Source: an uncultured Pigmentiphaga sp. (GTDB lineage Bacteria; Pseudomonadota; Gammaproteobacteria; Burkholderiales; Burkholderiaceae_B). Taken from it: DNA of 15,760 bases. Made by a program: the position numbers and the translations under genes. Location of the stretch: contig CALAGD010000003.1 in the NCBI GenBank assembly GCA_937891425.1, positions 1 through 15,760 of the forward strand, in the 5' to 3' direction. Below are positions 14,786 through 15,760 of the stretch, piece after piece. The notes beneath the pieces were generated by a model. The model ran no database searches, had not been told where the DNA came from, and saw only the letters and a program-made list of their open reading frames with translations. Every line of letters starts with the position of its first letter. The first letter of the stretch is position 1.

Positions 14786-15760
14786 ATGACAACACTGTAC
14801 ATTACTCATCCCGATTGTCTACGTCACGAGATGGGGGCCGGGCACCCCGAGTGTCCCGGGCGTCTCGATGCCATTTCGGACCACCTGCTGGCCACTGGCC
14901 TCATGCCGTTGCTCGTGCAGTGCGACGCGCCATTGGGCACGGAGGAGGACATTGCCCTGGTACACGACCCCGTCTATTTCCAGGAGGTAGTGCGCCGGTC
15001 TCCGGCACAGGGCTATGAACTGATCGATGGTGGTGACACACGGCTCAATCCGCATAGCCTGCAAGCGGCCCTGCGTGCGGTCGGTGCGGCCGTGCATGCG
15101 GTCGACTGCGTCCTGGACGGCCAGGCACAAAGTGCCTTCTGCGCCGTGCGGCCGCCCGGACACCATGCCGAGCCACGACGGGCGATGGGGTTCTGTCTGT
15201 TCAACAATGTCGCGATTGCCGCGGCCCATGCGCTGGAACGGCGCGGCCTGCAGCGGGTAGCCATCATCGATTTTGATGTTCACCATGGCAACGGTACCGA
15301 GGCCATGTTCCGGAACGATCCGCGCGTGCTGATGTGCGGCATTTTCCAGCACCCGTACTATCCGTTTTCGGGAAACGATGATCCGGCCCCCAACATGGTG
15401 AACCTGCCGGTCGCGGCCTACACCGATGGAAAAGCCATACGCCCGCTCATCAGCCAGCACTGGCTGCCACGTCTGACAGAGCATGAGCCCGAGCTGGTGC
15501 TATTTTCGGCGGGCTTCGATGCCCATGTCGAAGATGACATGGGGCAACTGGGGCTGGTCGAGGCCGATTACGCGTGGATCACCGAAAACGTGATGGATGC
15601 CGCGCGCCCATCATGCCATGGGCGCGCAGTAAGCTGTCTCGAAGGCGGTTATGACTTTTCGTCTCTGGGTCGCAGCGTAGCGGCTCATATCCGCGCGATG
15701 GCAGGGCTTGACCCGGTGCGCGGCAAGCCTCGGCCTTCAGGCCGGGGAAGGATAGCGGGG
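14786..15760 (+). CDS. Histone deacetylase-family protein (no stop within window)
   Basis: This encodes a zinc-dependent deacetylase of the arginase/deacetylase fold, of the class II HDAC or acetylpolyamine amidohydrolase-like type common in bacteria. All active-site elements are visible: VRPPGHHAE with His126 and His127, DFDVHHGNG with zinc ligands Asp164 and His166, SAGFDAH with Asp245, and LEGGYD with Tyr289. Bacterial substrates may be acetylated polyamines or other small amides; this one is unknown. The N-terminal MTTLYITHPDCLRHEMGAGHPECPGRLDAI is a standard family start, so ATG 14786 is well supported although the ribosome-binding site is weak. Relatives usually end near the AHIRAMAGL stretch (about residue 308). 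Here the frame stays open for 17 more codons of Arg/Gly/Pro-rich sequence to the edge, across a strong hairpin. The true 3' end may be altered. Confidence 0.9.
   Translation, partial: MTTLYITHPDCLRHEMGAGHPECPGRLDAISDHLLATGLMPLLVQCDAPLGTEEDIALVHDPVYFQEVVRRSPAQGYELIDGGDTRLNPHSLQAALRAVGAAVHAVDCVLDGQAQSAFCAVRPPGHHAEPRRAMGFCLFNNVAIAAAHALERRGLQRVAIIDFDVHHGNGTEAMFRNDPRVLMCGIFQHPYYPFSGNDDPAPNMVNLPVAAYTDGKAIRPLISQHWLPRLTEHEPELVLFSAGFDAHVEDDMGQLGLVEADYAWITENVMDAARPSCHGRAVSCLEGGYDFSSLGRSVAAHIRAMAGLDPVRGKPRPSGRGRIAG
15728..15747. repeat. Strong GC hairpin at the window edge, possible IS200/IS605-type end
   Basis: CCTCGGCC and GGCCGGGG pair over 8 bp (one G-T pair) around a TTCA loop, preceded by AAG and followed by AAGGATAGCGGGG. 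There is no U-tract, so it is not a typical terminator. From memory, AAGCC-hairpin-GGGGAGG sequences are characteristic of IS200/IS605 (tnpB) ends. No tnpB or tnpA is in the window, so this is only a resemblance. Confidence 0.35.

Noticed and set aside
14819..15484. A 221-codon minus-strand frame opposite the deacetylase gene
   Set aside because: The plus strand encodes all deacetylase active-site motifs in one frame; the antisense frame is a by-product.

Overview
The window looks like chromosomal DNA of a beta-proteobacterium, most likely Alcaligenaceae in the Bordetella/Achromobacter/Pusillimonas neighbourhood. This rests on the high GC content with strongly GC-biased third codon positions, tandem Bug (TctC-type) solute-receptor genes, a YghX-type dienelactone hydrolase, and the style of the parE, parC, mltB and histone-deacetylase-like proteins. 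The placement is inference from protein character, not from a search. Coding density is high. There is no CRISPR array, phage module or complete insertion sequence.

Left part (1-4400), a small accessory catabolic region. The 5' end of a minus-strand FAD-dependent oxidoreductase gene (1-503) diverges from an IclR-type regulator (842-1663). The regulator runs convergently into a broken Bug receptor gene (1660-2167, minus). An intact paralogue with a twin-arginine signal peptide follows (2296-3291, minus), then a dienelactone hydrolase-family gene (3505-4392, minus). The set suggests uptake and catabolism of a carboxylate under IclR control, but nothing here identifies the substrate.

Middle part (4550-12201). 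A tRNA-Lys(CUU) gene with its own promoter and terminator lies on the minus strand. It is followed on the plus strand by an MFS transporter, a 69-codon membrane peptide and the topoisomerase IV genes. parE and parC flank an LplT-like MFS transporter that overlaps the parC start. parE appears to begin at TTG.

Right part (12261-15760). Three minus-strand genes lie in the order mltB (lytic transglycosylase lipoprotein), tetR-type regulator and SCO1/SenC copper-chaperone lipoprotein. A perfect 7+7 inverted repeat in front of the tetR gene is a good operator candidate. mltB starts about 12 bp from a divergent histone deacetylase-like gene. That gene reads open to the window edge and ends in a strong hairpin resembling an IS200/IS605-type end.

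Most of the window is ordinary housekeeping or catabolic sequence. The best leads are the internally deleted Bug paralogue, the transporter embedded in the topoisomerase IV cluster, the inverted repeat touching the parE start, the tetR operator, and the odd 3' end of the deacetylase gene. I see no convincing novel multi-gene system.
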